Shown: piece after piece, positions 17,551 to 26,920 of the stretch
Numbering within the stretch: position 1 is the stretch's first letter
Layout: each line of letters begins with the position of its first letter
Assembly: GCA_964485635.1 (NCBI GenBank)
Contig: CAZAJS010000002.1
Location: forward strand, 1 to 39,528
Direction of reading: 5' to 3'
Length of the DNA stretch: 39,528 bases
DNA from: CAZAJS01 sp964485635
GTDB lineage: Bacteria > Pseudomonadota > Gammaproteobacteria > Francisellales > Francisellaceae
Notes under the pieces: generated by a model
Database searches by the model: none
What the model was told of the DNA's origin: nothing
What the model saw: the letters and a program-made list of their open reading frames with translations, nothing else
Translations under genes and position numbers: made by a program

Positions 17551-17559
17551 TGCTATAAT
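17551..17559 (+). promoter_or_regulatory. Extended -10 promoter of hldD
   Basis: TGCTATAAT is an exact extended -10 element (TGnTATAAT). No good -35 lies at 17 bp, which extended -10 promoters tolerate. ATG 17592 is 33 bp downstream. Confidence 0.6.
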
Positions 17560-17591
17560 AAATAAATATTCTAAAGATAAAAGGGTTAAGT

Positions 17592-18542
17592 ATGATTATT
17601 ATTACAGGTGGTGCTGGTTTTATTGGTGCAAATTTAGCAAAAGCGCTCAATGACCGAGGACGACATGATTTAATCATTGTTGATCATTTAAAAAATGGTC
17701 ATAAATTTACCAATTTAGTAGATTGTCAAATCGCTGATTATTGGGATAAAGATGATTTTATTCAGGCAGTTGAGTCACAAGTGTTTGATTGGTCAGATGT
17801 GCAAGCTATTTTTCATTTAGGCGCATGTTCTGCAACCACTCAGTGGGATGGCCAGTATATGATGCGTAATAATTATACTTATTCAAAACAGCTGCTTGAA
17901 GCAGCGATTTACTATCATATTCCATTTATTTATGCTTCAAGTGCCGCGACATATGGTGCTGGTGAAACATTTATTGAATCACCAGTTTATGAATGGCCGA
18001 TTAATGTGTATGGCTATTCAAAAGCACAGTTTGATCATTATGTTCGTCGGCGGATGAAAACAGCGAATAATCAAATTGTGGGCTTAAAGTATTTCAATGT
18101 TTATGGGCCTAGAGAACAGCATAAAGGAAGTATGGCCAGTGTTGCTTATCATCATTATCAACAGTTTAAAGAAACGCAACGTCTTAAACTTTTTGGGGCT
18201 TATGGCGGCTATAAGCCAGGGATGCAATTGCGTGATTTTGTTTATGTACAAGATGCAGTGGATGTGAATCTATGGTTTTTAGACCATCCAGAGGTCTCTG
18301 GAATTTATAACTGTGGCACGGGACGATCAGAACCCTTTAATCATATCGCTCAAGCAGTTATTGACTATTATCAGGCTGGGAAGATTGACTATATTGAGTT
18401 TCCAGAACATTTAAAAGGGCATTATCAATGTTATACACAAGCCAATATTGAGACATTGCGCAGCGTTGGATGTGATATAACATTCAAAACAGTGGCTCAA
18501 GGTGTTCGCTGTTATTTAGATTGGTTAGAAGGAAAAGCTTAA
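17592..18542 (+). CDS. hldD: ADP-L-glycero-D-manno-heptose 6-epimerase
   Basis: Epimerises ADP-D,D-heptose to the L,D form used in the LPS inner core. Seen: short-chain dehydrogenase fold with NADP-binding GGAGFIG (6-12), the substrate serines in IYASSAATYG (about 113-122) and the catalytic Tyr140-xxx-Lys144 pair in YGYSKAQFDHY; KYFNVYGPREQHKGSMASVAYH is family-specific. At 316 residues the length is normal (E. coli 310). Its TAA overlaps the waaA ATG by one base, so LPS-core genes are coupled. Confidence 0.97.
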   Translation: MIIITGGAGFIGANLAKALNDRGRHDLIIVDHLKNGHKFTNLVDCQIADYWDKDDFIQAVESQVFDWSDVQAIFHLGACSATTQWDGQYMMRNNYTYSKQLLEAAIYYHIPFIYASSAATYGAGETFIESPVYEWPINVYGYSKAQFDHYVRRRMKTANNQIVGLKYFNVYGPREQHKGSMASVAYHHYQQFKETQRLKLFGAYGGYKPGMQLRDFVYVQDAVDVNLWFLDHPEVSGIYNCGTGRSEPFNHIAQAVIDYYQAGKIDYIEFPEHLKGHYQCYTQANIETLRSVGCDITFKTVAQGVRCYLDWLEGKA

Positions 18543-19819
18543 TGCGATATGGGTACCGACTATTACGGGGCGTTTATAATGTGCTATTTTCCATAGCCAT
18601 TCCTTTGGTTTATGTGGCTAAGCTGATCCGGAGTCGTCGTAACCCTGATTATCGCAAAGGATGGAAAGAACGTTTTGGCCATGTTCCTTTTGAATTATCG
18701 GAAAGCATTTGGGTCCATGCTGTGTCAGTTGGTGAGAATATTGCCATTGCACCATTAGTTAAACGTTTACGACAAAAATACCCAAATTGCCCCATTGTTG
18801 TGACAATGATGACGCCAACGGGTCGAGCTCAAGCCATGCGACTTTATCAACACGATGATCATGTTTATTTATGTTATTGTCCCTATGATATTACTTGGTT
18901 TTGGCGTCGTTTTTTTAAAGCCATTCAACCAAAGTTGTGTGCGATTGTTGAAACTGAGCTGTGGCCAAACTTATTGGCAAATTGTCAAAAGCATCATTGT
19001 CCTGTTGTATTGCTCAATGGACGATTGTCGCATCGGTCAGCTCGGGCTTATAGTTGGATTAAATTTATTATTCGACGCATGTTGAGTAGTTTTGATACTA
19101 TTTGCGCTCAAAATAAATCAGATGCGCAACGTTTCATCGCCTTAGGGGCGGCTTATGATTCTGTAATGGTAACAGGCAATATTAAATATGATATTCAGCT
19201 AGATGATACTATTATACAGCAAACAAAAATGGCTAAAGATGCAAAACGATTTACTTGGCTTGCAGCTAGTACGCATCCAGGCGAGTACACAGTTTTGTTA
19301 CAAGCTCATCAGATGATTTTACAACAACATCCAAATGCGCTACTTGTGATTGTTCCTCGCCACCCAGAGCAGTTTCAGCGTGTGTATGAAACAGTATCAG
19401 AATATGGTTTAACCGTCAGACGCTATACAAAAGGTGGCCGTATTGAAACAACAAAAGCCCAAGTGCTGATTGGGGATGTAATGGGGCAACTTTTACATTT
19501 TTATGCAAATTGTCATACCGCATTTGTGGGCGGGAGCTTGGTTGAATTAGGCGGTCATAATGTGCTTGAGCCGGCAGCATTAGGTAAACCCGTATTAACA
19601 GGACCCTATTATTTTAATTTTTCTAAAATTGTTCGGCATTTAAAGCGTGCTGAAGGCTTATATGTAGTTAACAATGCACAAGACATTACTCAAAAAGTTT
19701 GTGAATGGATCAAGCAGCCTCAGCAGTGTGAAAAGGTTGGTCAAAACGCTTATAAAGTGATCGCAGAAAACCAAGGTGCATTAGAAAAACAATTTCAGCA
19801 GGTAGAAAAGCATTTATGA
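18542..19819 (+). CDS. waaA: 3-deoxy-D-manno-octulosonic acid (Kdo) transferase
   Basis: Adds Kdo from CMP-Kdo to lipid IVA at the inner membrane. The N-terminus MRYGYRLLRGVYNVLFSIAIPLVY is the expected membrane anchor; WVHAVSVGE (about 56-64), ETELWPNLL and the glycosyltransferase 30 C-half GGSLVELGGHNVLEPAALGKP are diagnostic. The 425-residue length matches E. coli (425). I chose ATG 18542 (TAATG overlap with hldD) over an upstream ATG within hldD. The stop overlaps the ispA start (ATGA). Confidence 0.97.
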   Translation: MRYGYRLLRGVYNVLFSIAIPLVYVAKLIRSRRNPDYRKGWKERFGHVPFELSESIWVHAVSVGENIAIAPLVKRLRQKYPNCPIVVTMMTPTGRAQAMRLYQHDDHVYLCYCPYDITWFWRRFFKAIQPKLCAIVETELWPNLLANCQKHHCPVVLLNGRLSHRSARAYSWIKFIIRRMLSSFDTICAQNKSDAQRFIALGAAYDSVMVTGNIKYDIQLDDTIIQQTKMAKDAKRFTWLAASTHPGEYTVLLQAHQMILQQHPNALLVIVPRHPEQFQRVYETVSEYGLTVRRYTKGGRIETTKAQVLIGDVMGQLLHFYANCHTAFVGGSLVELGGHNVLEPAALGKPVLTGPYYFNFSKIVRHLKRAEGLYVVNNAQDITQKVCEWIKQPQQCEKVGQNAYKVIAENQGALEKQFQQVEKHL

Positions 19820-20703
19820 AACAAAAATGGCAACTCTGGCAACAACAATTTGAACATTACGCATCAGAATTTTTGAAAAAACAACGCATTCCTAGCGAAC
19901 GTTTATCCCAAGCCATTACCTATAGTTTGCTAGATGGGGGCAAACGCATGCGAGCGATTTTAGTATACCTAACAGGGAAAATGTTAGATATTTCTTTTGA
20001 AAAGTTGCATCCTATGGCATTAGCAGTCGAGGCAATCCATGCCTATTCATTAGTTCATGATGATCTGCCAGCTATGGACAATGATACCATGCGACGAGGC
20101 AAGCCAACGACCCATATTGCTTTTGACCAAGCAACTGCTATTTTAGTTGGAGATGGATTACAAAGCTTAGCCTATGATGCCTTAAGCCAAGTTGATTTTC
20201 CCAATACAAAAATGATGCAAAAAGCCATCACATTAGTCGCCCGAGGTACGGGCCCACAAGGGATGGTTGCAGGGCAACAACTTGATATGGATGCCACTAA
20301 TCAGGATCAAACCATTGAACAATTAGCACAAATCCACCATTATAAGACGGCTTGTTTATTACAGGTTGCTGCGGGGTTACCTTGGTATGGATCTACTTAC
20401 CAATCACAACCACAGATCGAGCAAAACTTATTAGTATTTGCTAAAAGCATTGGCTTAGCTTTTCAAATTCAAGATGATATTTTAGATGTCACAAGTGACG
20501 CACAAACGCTGGGGAAAGCAGCACAGCATGATATAGCGTCTAATAAAGCGACCTACCCTTCTATTTTAGGACTGCAAGGTGCTAAAAAAGCATTAAAAGA
20601 TGCTTTGATATTAGGTGATGATGCATTAAATAAGTTATCACAACAGTTTGATACTGCTGAGCTGGCAGTTTTTGCTCAATTCATTGTCCACAGAACTTAT
20701 TAA
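19816..20703 (+). CDS. ispA: Farnesyl diphosphate synthase (geranyltranstransferase)
   Basis: Condenses isopentenyl and dimethylallyl/geranyl diphosphate to farnesyl diphosphate, feeding undecaprenyl carrier lipid and the ubiquinone side chain. Seen: first Asp-rich motif DDLPAMD (82-88), GGKRMR (41-46) for diphosphate binding and second Asp-rich motif DDILD (220-224). At 295 residues it is normal (E. coli 299). ATGA overlap with waaA makes this a coupled three-gene set of envelope genes; the exonuclease VII small subunit and dxs that flank ispA in enterobacteria are absent. Confidence 0.96.
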   Translation: MKQKWQLWQQQFEHYASEFLKKQRIPSERLSQAITYSLLDGGKRMRAILVYLTGKMLDISFEKLHPMALAVEAIHAYSLVHDDLPAMDNDTMRRGKPTTHIAFDQATAILVGDGLQSLAYDALSQVDFPNTKMMQKAITLVARGTGPQGMVAGQQLDMDATNQDQTIEQLAQIHHYKTACLLQVAAGLPWYGSTYQSQPQIEQNLLVFAKSIGLAFQIQDDILDVTSDAQTLGKAAQHDIASNKATYPSILGLQGAKKALKDALILGDDALNKLSQQFDTAELAVFAQFIVHRTY

Positions 20704-20772
20704 CACTTTTTTTTAAACGGTATTTATGCTAGGCTGGGTTTACTATTTCTAAGACTCGTTGCAATAACCTGT

Positions 20773-21546
20773 ATGCAATCAATGACAATGAAGAAAATTT
20801 ATGCCTGGCTAGTGCATTTTTATACAGCTTTAGGAGCTGTTTTTTGTCTGTTTGCCATTATTAGTGCAATTGATGCTTATTTTTCTTATGCTCAAGGTGA
20901 TTTGCTGGGCTATCATGAATATATGTCAATGTCATTTTTTTATATGGCTGTGATTTTAATTATTGATGGGACTGATGGAACATTAGCTAGACGGGTTGAT
21001 ATTAAACGATTAGCACCATTTGATGGGGCGTTGCTGGATAATATTATTGATTTTTCCACTTATGCAATTGTGCCTGCGATATGGGTTTATGTGACACCAA
21101 ATGATGTTATCCCTGGACACTGGAAGATATTTTGTATTATTTTAATTATGCTGTCTTCATGCTACCAATTTTGTCAAGCCGAGGCTAAGACGAAGGATGA
21201 CTTTTTTAAAGGGTTTCCAAGTTACTGGAATATTGCTTTGTTTTATATGATTTACTTTTCTTATTGGGGACATTTAAACGTATTAATTATTACCATTTTA
21301 GCGATTTTAAGCTTTGTTCCCATTAAGTATCCGTATTTATCAAAAGTCAACGCATTTACAAATAATCGGTTCTGGCAAATCGTTATTGTTGCAATGACCG
21401 TTATTTGGGGAGCAGGAATTATTTTTGCTGCCTATCAGTGGCCTATTTATAATGCTGTGTGTGGTGTAATTATGATTGCATTTGCCGTTATTTACTTAGC
21501 CATGGCATTTTATCGAACCTTTATTCCTTTAAAAACATCAGCATAG
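20773..21546 (+). CDS. pcs: Phosphatidylcholine synthase
   Basis: An integral membrane CDP-alcohol phosphatidyltransferase that condenses CDP-diacylglycerol directly with choline. The motif DG-x2-AR-x-G-x3-D-x3-D is complete (DGTLARRVDIKR followed by DGALLDNIID, about 72-98), and the ~8 hydrophobic segments, AWLVHFYTALGA start and CYQFCQAEAKTKDDFFKGFPSYWN block are specific to Pcs rather than PgsA or PssA. Length is 257 residues. Three in-frame ATGs (20773, 20782, 20788) compete and no Shine-Dalgarno decides; 20788 would give the usual MKKIYAWLVH start. It faces a BetT-like transporter that could supply choline. Phosphatidylcholine is frequent in host-associated bacteria. Confidence 0.93.
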   Translation: MQSMTMKKIYAWLVHFYTALGAVFCLFAIISAIDAYFSYAQGDLLGYHEYMSMSFFYMAVILIIDGTDGTLARRVDIKRLAPFDGALLDNIIDFSTYAIVPAIWVYVTPNDVIPGHWKIFCIILIMLSSCYQFCQAEAKTKDDFFKGFPSYWNIALFYMIYFSYWGHLNVLIITILAILSFVPIKYPYLSKVNAFTNNRFWQIVIVAMTVIWGAGIIFAAYQWPIYNAVCGVIMIAFAVIYLAMAFYRTFIPLKTSA

Positions 21547-21639
21547 CCTATTAATTAACTAATAATCTGATTTATTTTATTATCTGTATAATGACATTTG
21601 AAATAATAGGTTGATTCATTTTTTGAATATTCTAGCAAT

Positions 21640-23151
21640 TTAAATTGAATCATCATCCGAGTATTGTTTTGTCTGATACTCTTGGTATAGGCTTTTGAGT
21701 AATGCGACACATATAGCCAGTAAAATTAATAAAAAAGGAAAAGCGCTAGCAATAGTTGCAGTTTGAAGTGCATTAAGTGCTTGTTTCCCACCAGCAAATA
21801 GTAGTGCAAAAGCTACTAAACCAATTAAAAGGCACCATGTAATGCGTTGTAAGGCAGTTGATTGTCGGTTGCCATTTGCAATTTTATTGACCACTAATGC
21901 TCCAGAGTCCGCTGAAGTGATAAAATAGATTCCAACTAATAAAATCGCGATCACTGAAACAATGGTGGTAAAAGGAAAATTTTGTAAGTAAGCAAACAAA
22001 GCTGTGGATGGACTATTAAGTGACGTTTGCCCTAGTTGGTCATTGCTGCCTGATTGAACCAAAGCGATGGCACTATTACCAAAAATACTCATCCAAATAA
22101 TAATAAAACCAGTTGGAATCATTAAAACACCGCCTAAAAATTGACGCAGAGTTCTTCCACGTGAAACTCGAGCAATAAACATACTGACAAAAGGGGACCA
22201 AGCAATCCACCACCCCCAAAAGAATAATGTATTATTTTCAATCCAGTCATTATTTTCATAAGCAGCAGTATGAAACATTTGTTCGGGCAAACTGCTAAGA
22301 TAAGTACCAATATTATTAACCATAGCCTCTAATAGGAAAATGGTTGGGCCTGTTATTAAAATAAAACTCATTAATAGGCAAGCAAGTAGCATGTTGAGGT
22401 TACTAAGCCGTTTAATGCCACTATCAAGGCCGAGAGCAACTGAAATACAAGCAATGCCAATAATGACAACGATAATGGTCAGTTGCATCCAGATGCCTTC
22501 AGGGGCAGCCCATAAAAAGCTCAAACCAGCATTTATTTGAGCAGTGCCTAACCCTAGTGATGTAGCGACGCCAAAGACGGTGCTGATCACAGCAAAAATA
22601 TCAATTAAGTGCCCCGGTATGCCGTAAATACGTTCTTTTAATAATGGATATAGTGCCGCACGGGGCAGTAATGGCAAATCATGGCGATATGAAAAATAAG
22701 CCAAAGCTAAAGCTAATAAGCTATAAATAGACCAAGCACTCAACCCCCAATGAAGCAATGTTAAATTCATAGCATTCGTGGCATCCGGCTGTCCAGGGCT
22801 ATTGAGATAATGTTGGACGGGTTCTGCAACACTAAAATACATCAAACCAATCCCCATACCTGCTGCAAAAAGCATGGAAAACCAAGAAATCGCTCCGTAA
22901 ACAGGACGTTCATGATCTTTGCCAAGTCGAATATAGCCAAATTGGCTGAACATGACAAATAAACAGATTATTAAAAAGGTTGCAACAGCACCAATATAAA
23001 GCCAGCCGAAAGTCGTTAAAAAGAACTGATGTAAAACATTAAAAAAAGATTCGGCTAAATGAGGAAAAACAAGCGTTGTTAAAGCACTAATAAAAATTAC
23101 GATAATGGCCGGGAAAAACACATAACGACGTGCATACTGAATAAATGACAT
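21640..23151 (-). CDS. BCCT-family transporter, BetT-like (choline/betaine)
   Basis: A 503-residue sodium- or proton-coupled carrier with 12 helices. The family signature is complete: FFWGWWIAWSPFVSMFIAR with SRGRTLRQF. GMGIGLMYFSVAEPV, ALAYFSYRHDLPLLPRAALYP and the GIPGHLIDIFAVISTVFGVATSLG stretch resemble E. coli BetT (choline) more than BetP or CaiT. It lacks BetT's long cytoplasmic C-terminal domain, ending soon after the last helix (YQTKQYSDDDSI). I chose ATG 23151 (MSFIQYARRYVFFPAII), because the in-frame extension upstream would add an atypical N-terminus. Convergent with pcs, 93 bp apart, suggesting choline import for phosphatidylcholine synthesis or osmoprotection. Confidence 0.92.
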   Translation of the reverse strand: MSFIQYARRYVFFPAIIVIFISALTTLVFPHLAESFFNVLHQFFLTTFGWLYIGAVATFLIICLFVMFSQFGYIRLGKDHERPVYGAISWFSMLFAAGMGIGLMYFSVAEPVQHYLNSPGQPDATNAMNLTLLHWGLSAWSIYSLLALALAYFSYRHDLPLLPRAALYPLLKERIYGIPGHLIDIFAVISTVFGVATSLGLGTAQINAGLSFLWAAPEGIWMQLTIIVVIIGIACISVALGLDSGIKRLSNLNMLLACLLMSFILITGPTIFLLEAMVNNIGTYLSSLPEQMFHTAAYENNDWIENNTLFFWGWWIAWSPFVSMFIARVSRGRTLRQFLGGVLMIPTGFIIIWMSIFGNSAIALVQSGSNDQLGQTSLNSPSTALFAYLQNFPFTTIVSVIAILLVGIYFITSADSGALVVNKIANGNRQSTALQRITWCLLIGLVAFALLFAGGKQALNALQTATIASAFPFLLILLAICVALLKSLYQEYQTKQYSDDDSI

Positions 23152-23225
23152 AACATTTATTAATTGATGGTGGATAAGTCTTAGTGTGCAATAAAAATAA
23201 AATGATTGCAAATATAATCCATTGG

Positions 23226-24332
23226 CTATAAGGTTTGGTTGGATAAGTACTCTGTAATTAGTTGTAAGCGTTGTTGGGTGATCATTGCCGGAATCTCAGC
23301 TTTGGTTGTGGTGTTTTTTATTACAGATCGATAATCATAGTAATTTAATGTGTCAAGTATCATTTGTAGATGATGATATCGGTTTAAGTCCGGTTTTATC
23401 CAGGCAGCACATTCTAATAATTGTCCAAAACGTTGTGGCTTGCGAAACGCATCTGTTTGCTTTAAAAGATTCAAGATTGAATGTGGGGTATTAGCTTGAT
23501 GTGTTAATAATAGGTGATACCGGCAAAATAATTCAGCAAGTTGACGTGTAACTTTGGCACATTTTAACTGGTCACATAAAGTTATTAGCTCGTTGATATC
23601 AGCTAAATATAAACTGATTGCAAAGCGTTGGTTTTGGTTTAAAGGGCATTGGTGCCAATTTTTAAAAATAGCATAAAACGTGTGTTGTGCACTTATTTTA
23701 TGATAAGGCAGCAGACACTGCTTGAAAGCGTTTGCTTGCTGTAGAATGTTAAAAAATGGCAGTGGTGTTGATGTGGCTAATGCTTTATTCAATTCTTTAG
23801 CAATACGTTGTCCAGGTAAATCATTTAATTCCCTAGAGGCTGAGATACTCTGCATCATTGCCCATGCTTTATGAGTCGGTTGAAATTGAAATTCACCCAG
23901 TTGTGCAGCAAAACGTGCTAATCGCAATAAGCGTAAAGGGTCTTCAGCAAATGCATCTGATACAGGGGTCAAGTGGCGTTTTTTTAAGTCTTTTTGTCCA
24001 TTATAAGGATCAATAATGTTTCCATTTAAATCCATTGCCATGGCATTAATGGTTAAATCACGCCGAAACAGGTCTTGTTTTAAGGTGACATTAGGGTCAG
24101 CAACCCAATCAAATCCATGATAGCCACGGCTTGTTTTACGTTCTTTTCGAGCCAATGCATACTCTTCTTGAGTCTCAGGATGTAAGAAAACAGGGAAACC
24201 TTTACCAACGGGTCGAAATCCTTTGTGGATCATGGTCTCAGGTGTTTGCCCAACAACCACCCAGTCTCTATCTTGAATGGGCAAACCAAGCAAATAATCA
24301 CGGACAGCGCCGCCAACTAAATAACATTCCAT
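23226..24332 (-). CDS. cca: CCA tRNA nucleotidyltransferase (no HD domain)
   Basis: Repairs or adds the 3' CCA of tRNAs without a template. Seen: MECYLVGGAVRDYLLGLPIQ-DRDWVVVG at the start (nucleotidyltransferase GGxVRD, DRD metal-binding residues), RRDLTINAMA, EDPLRLLRLARFAAQL and helical body. The ATG at 24332 matches the family start better than one 11 codons upstream. At 368 residues it is shorter than E. coli Cca (412), and no HD phosphohydrolase motif is seen, so the extra phosphodiesterase/phosphatase activity of enterobacterial enzymes is probably missing. Located 74 bp downstream of the BetT-like gene on the same strand, read before it. Confidence 0.95.
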   Translation of the reverse strand: MECYLVGGAVRDYLLGLPIQDRDWVVVGQTPETMIHKGFRPVGKGFPVFLHPETQEEYALARKERKTSRGYHGFDWVADPNVTLKQDLFRRDLTINAMAMDLNGNIIDPYNGQKDLKKRHLTPVSDAFAEDPLRLLRLARFAAQLGEFQFQPTHKAWAMMQSISASRELNDLPGQRIAKELNKALATSTPLPFFNILQQANAFKQCLLPYHKISAQHTFYAIFKNWHQCPLNQNQRFAISLYLADINELITLCDQLKCAKVTRQLAELFCRYHLLLTHQANTPHSILNLLKQTDAFRKPQRFGQLLECAAWIKPDLNRYHHLQMILDTLNYYDYRSVIKNTTTKAEIPAMITQQRLQLITEYLSNQTL

Positions 24333-24480
24333 AATTTGAGATTGTTGATTCACTACATAGGCCAATTATGTCAGATGCAGTGGGTAGATGCACGGATTTA
24401 TAGAATTATGCTTAACAATAACTTTTTATCCTTTTCTAGGTTCGTTACAATAAGGATATTATCAAGTATGAAATCATTCG

Positions 24481-26253
24481 ATGGCTCAACAACCAAATAG
24501 TGCTCAAGCACGAACACATCAGCTTTATAAGCGACTCCTTTGGGAGGTTCGTCATTTATGGCCGTTACTGCTGTTATCAGTGATTGGCGGCATTATTTAT
24601 TCTGCTTGTGATGCCTATGCAATTTATTTGACTAAACCCTTGATTAATGAGGGGTTTCATCCAGAAACCGGACCACAATTTTTAAAATATTTAGCTATTT
24701 TATTATTAATTTTATTTGTGTTTCGGGGGATCGGTAGTTTTTGCTCAACTTTTTTTATGGGCACATTAAGTGCTAATGTCGTTCGTAAATTTCGACATCA
24801 AATTTTTGCTAAATTTCTCAATTTACCAGCAAGCTACTATGATCAGCATAATTCTGGCAAGCTGTTATCTAAATTACTTTATAATGTGACACAAGTTACT
24901 TCAGCAACAGGTTCAGCTGTGACGAAAGTGGTTCAAGATGGCGCTTTTGTTATAGGGTTATTAGTGAATTTAATTATTATTAGTTGGCAGTTATCATTAA
25001 TTGTCTTAGTAGCTGTTCCTTTCCTTGGTGGGTTTATTGCCTATGTTAGTAAGCGTTTTCGTCGTTTAAGTCGCCGGACGCAAGATGCCATGGGCGACAT
25101 TACCCATTCAGCACAGGAAGCGTTAGATAATTATAAAGAAATCCGTATTTTTAGTGGTAGTGAATACCAACAACAAAAATTCGATCAAGTACTTGAGTAT
25201 ACGTATCAACAACAAATCAAAATTCGGCTTTTAGATGCGGTTTCTTCTCCTGTGGTGCAAATCATGGGGGCGATTGCTTTAGCCGTCATTATTTATACGG
25301 TGGCTACTGTAGGGTTAGCTAAAGAAGGGAGTCAAGGGTGGCTTACTGCCGGTGGATTTGTTGCGTTTTTTAGTTCCATGATGGCTATGTTAAAACCAGT
25401 TAAAAGTTTAACGCAGGTCAATGCAACAATTCAAAAAGCGGTTGCTGCAACGGAAGGAATTTTTGATATTATTGATACGCCCCCAGAAGTGGATCAAGGC
25501 CATTATACACTTCCACCCGTGAAAGGATCGGTTGAACTTAGGAATGTGGATTTTGCCTATTCAAAAGATGGTGGTTATGCGTTGCGTGATATTTCTCTTA
25601 ATGTTGATGCTGGTCAAACAGTTGCCTTAGTCGGGCAATCAGGAAGTGGGAAAACGACATTAGTTAACTTAATTGCTCGGTTTTATAATCCAACACATGG
25701 AACAATTACTATTGATGGGGTTGATATTGAAAATGTCACGTTAACCAGTTTAAGACGGCAAGTTTCTTTAGTTGCACAGGATGTTAACTTGTTTGATGAT
25801 ACAATTTATCATAATATTGCTTATGGAGCACAGGAGCTAGCCACTGAAGCAGATGTGATCGCTGCGGCAAAGTCAGCTAATGCTTGGGACTTTATACAGG
25901 CATTACCAAATGGGTTAGCCACGCATGTTGGACAAAATGGATTAGGCCTTTCTGGTGGGCAACGTCAACGTATTGCCATTGCAAGGGCATTGTTGAAAAA
26001 TGCCCCGATTTTAATTCTAGATGAGGCAACAAGTGCGTTAGATACTGAATCAGAACGTGTTGTGCAACAAGCCTTAGAGCGACTTATGGCAAATCGAACA
26101 ACCTTTGTTATAGCTCACCGACTGAGCACGGTAGAGCATGCCGATACCATTATTGTGCTAGATCAGGGAACTTTAGTAGAACAGGGAACACACCAGTCAT
26201 TATTAGCTGCTCAAGGCACTTATGCTAGATTACATCAACAACATTTGATATAA
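24481..26253 (+). CDS. msbA: Lipid A export permease/ATP-binding protein MsbA
   Basis: A half-size ABC exporter that flips lipid A-core across the inner membrane. Six transmembrane helices cover about residues 25-315; the nucleotide-binding domain has Walker A GQSGSGKTT (385-393), signature LSGGQRQR (from 490), Walker B ILILDE with Asp514-Glu515, and the H-loop AHRLST. At 590 residues it matches E. coli (582). LPAS-YYDQHNSGKLLSKLLYNVTQ supports MsbA over general multidrug exporters. No lpxK follows, unlike in enterobacteria. A TACAAT at 24446-24451 is a possible -10 without a clear -35. Confidence 0.92.
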   Translation: MAQQPNSAQARTHQLYKRLLWEVRHLWPLLLLSVIGGIIYSACDAYAIYLTKPLINEGFHPETGPQFLKYLAILLLILFVFRGIGSFCSTFFMGTLSANVVRKFRHQIFAKFLNLPASYYDQHNSGKLLSKLLYNVTQVTSATGSAVTKVVQDGAFVIGLLVNLIIISWQLSLIVLVAVPFLGGFIAYVSKRFRRLSRRTQDAMGDITHSAQEALDNYKEIRIFSGSEYQQQKFDQVLEYTYQQQIKIRLLDAVSSPVVQIMGAIALAVIIYTVATVGLAKEGSQGWLTAGGFVAFFSSMMAMLKPVKSLTQVNATIQKAVAATEGIFDIIDTPPEVDQGHYTLPPVKGSVELRNVDFAYSKDGGYALRDISLNVDAGQTVALVGQSGSGKTTLVNLIARFYNPTHGTITIDGVDIENVTLTSLRRQVSLVAQDVNLFDDTIYHNIAYGAQELATEADVIAAAKSANAWDFIQALPNGLATHVGQNGLGLSGGQRQRIAIARALLKNAPILILDEATSALDTESERVVQQALERLMANRTTFVIAHRLSTVEHADTIIVLDQGTLVEQGTHQSLLAAQGTYARLHQQHLI

Positions 26254-26272
26254 ATCATTTGATGCAAACTGG

Positions 26273-26301
26273 TTGGCTTTTATGGTGCTTTCAAGTAGAA
26301 T
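26273..26301 (+). promoter_or_regulatory. Sigma-70 promoter of the truncated haemoglobin gene
   Basis: TTGGCT (26273-26278), 17-bp spacer, TAGAAT (26296-26301). The predicted start near 26308 gives a 36-nt leader before ATG 26344. Confidence 0.6.
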
Positions 26302-26343
26302 CTGACTTCTCATTTATGATTGCAACTATTTAGAAGAGAGGTT

Positions 26344-26775
26344 ATGGCTTTATATGATCAATTAGGTGGACGTGCGGGTTTGACAATGTTAGCCCATTCG
26401 TTTTATGGAGAGATATTAGCAACGCCTTCTTTAGCTCCATTTTTTGAAAAAATGAATATGGATGCTCAAGAACGTATGTTTGGTAACTTTCTAGAAAAGC
26501 TATTATTGCTGGATAGTGAACAAGACCTTTCAGATTATGTTTTCTATATTGAAAAAAAACATGCGCATTTGCATCAATATGGGCTTAATGAGGCTCATAT
26601 TGATTTGTTTTTTAAGATTTTAACAAGCAATGTGCGTTATAATTTAAATCAGGCTTCTGTGTATGGTTCAAGTCAAAATTTGGATGTTGAATATTATATT
26701 GTGCAATTAAAACGACGACTTGAAATATTTCGTCCGGCACTTTTAAATCCGTCATCAGAACATCATATGACATAA
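26344..26775 (+). CDS. Truncated haemoglobin (group 1-like)
   Basis: A 143-residue globin of the 2-over-2 fold. MALYDQLGGRAGL begins like group 1 proteins; helix B FY (20-21, with Tyr at the B10 position), FF at the CD turn (33-34), and KKHAHLHQYGLNEAHIDLFF with proximal haem His73 (F8) are all present. Members bind O2 or NO and usually act in NO detoxification or microaerobic redox chemistry; which applies is not visible. GAGAGG precedes ATG 26344 at good spacing; a start eight codons earlier is less likely. It has its own promoter and lies between msbA and the rpsU operon with no functional link evident. Confidence 0.85.
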   Translation: MALYDQLGGRAGLTMLAHSFYGEILATPSLAPFFEKMNMDAQERMFGNFLEKLLLLDSEQDLSDYVFYIEKKHAHLHQYGLNEAHIDLFFKILTSNVRYNLNQASVYGSSQNLDVEYYIVQLKRRLEIFRPALLNPSSEHHMT

Positions 26776-26821
26776 CTTTGTCTTGAATCGAAAACATAAT
26801 TTAACCAATGTCAAAATGGAT

Positions 26822-26850
26822 TTGTATTTTATTGAAAACTAAGTTAAAAT
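26822..26850 (+). promoter_or_regulatory. Sigma-70 promoter of the rpsU operon
   Basis: TTGTAT (26822-26827), 17-bp spacer, TAAAAT (26845-26850). Start near 26857, leader about 64 nt. Downstream, CGAC/GTCG (26861-26864/26871-26874) and TATAA/TTATA (26875-26879/26884-26888) form two small adjacent inverted repeats in the leader. Confidence 0.55.
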
Positions 26851-26920
26851 CAAAGTGTTGCGACAAAAAAGTCGTATAAGTTGTTATACCAATTAATGAA
26901 AACTATGAGAGGAAAAATAT

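Noticed and set aside
17509..17559. TTGACA at 17509-17514 as the -35 of the hldD promoter
   Set aside because: The distance to TATAAT is 39 bp. The extended -10 element explains the promoter better.
20704..20716. Intrinsic terminator after ispA (T-run)
   Set aside because: The T-run is not preceded by a G+C-rich hairpin.
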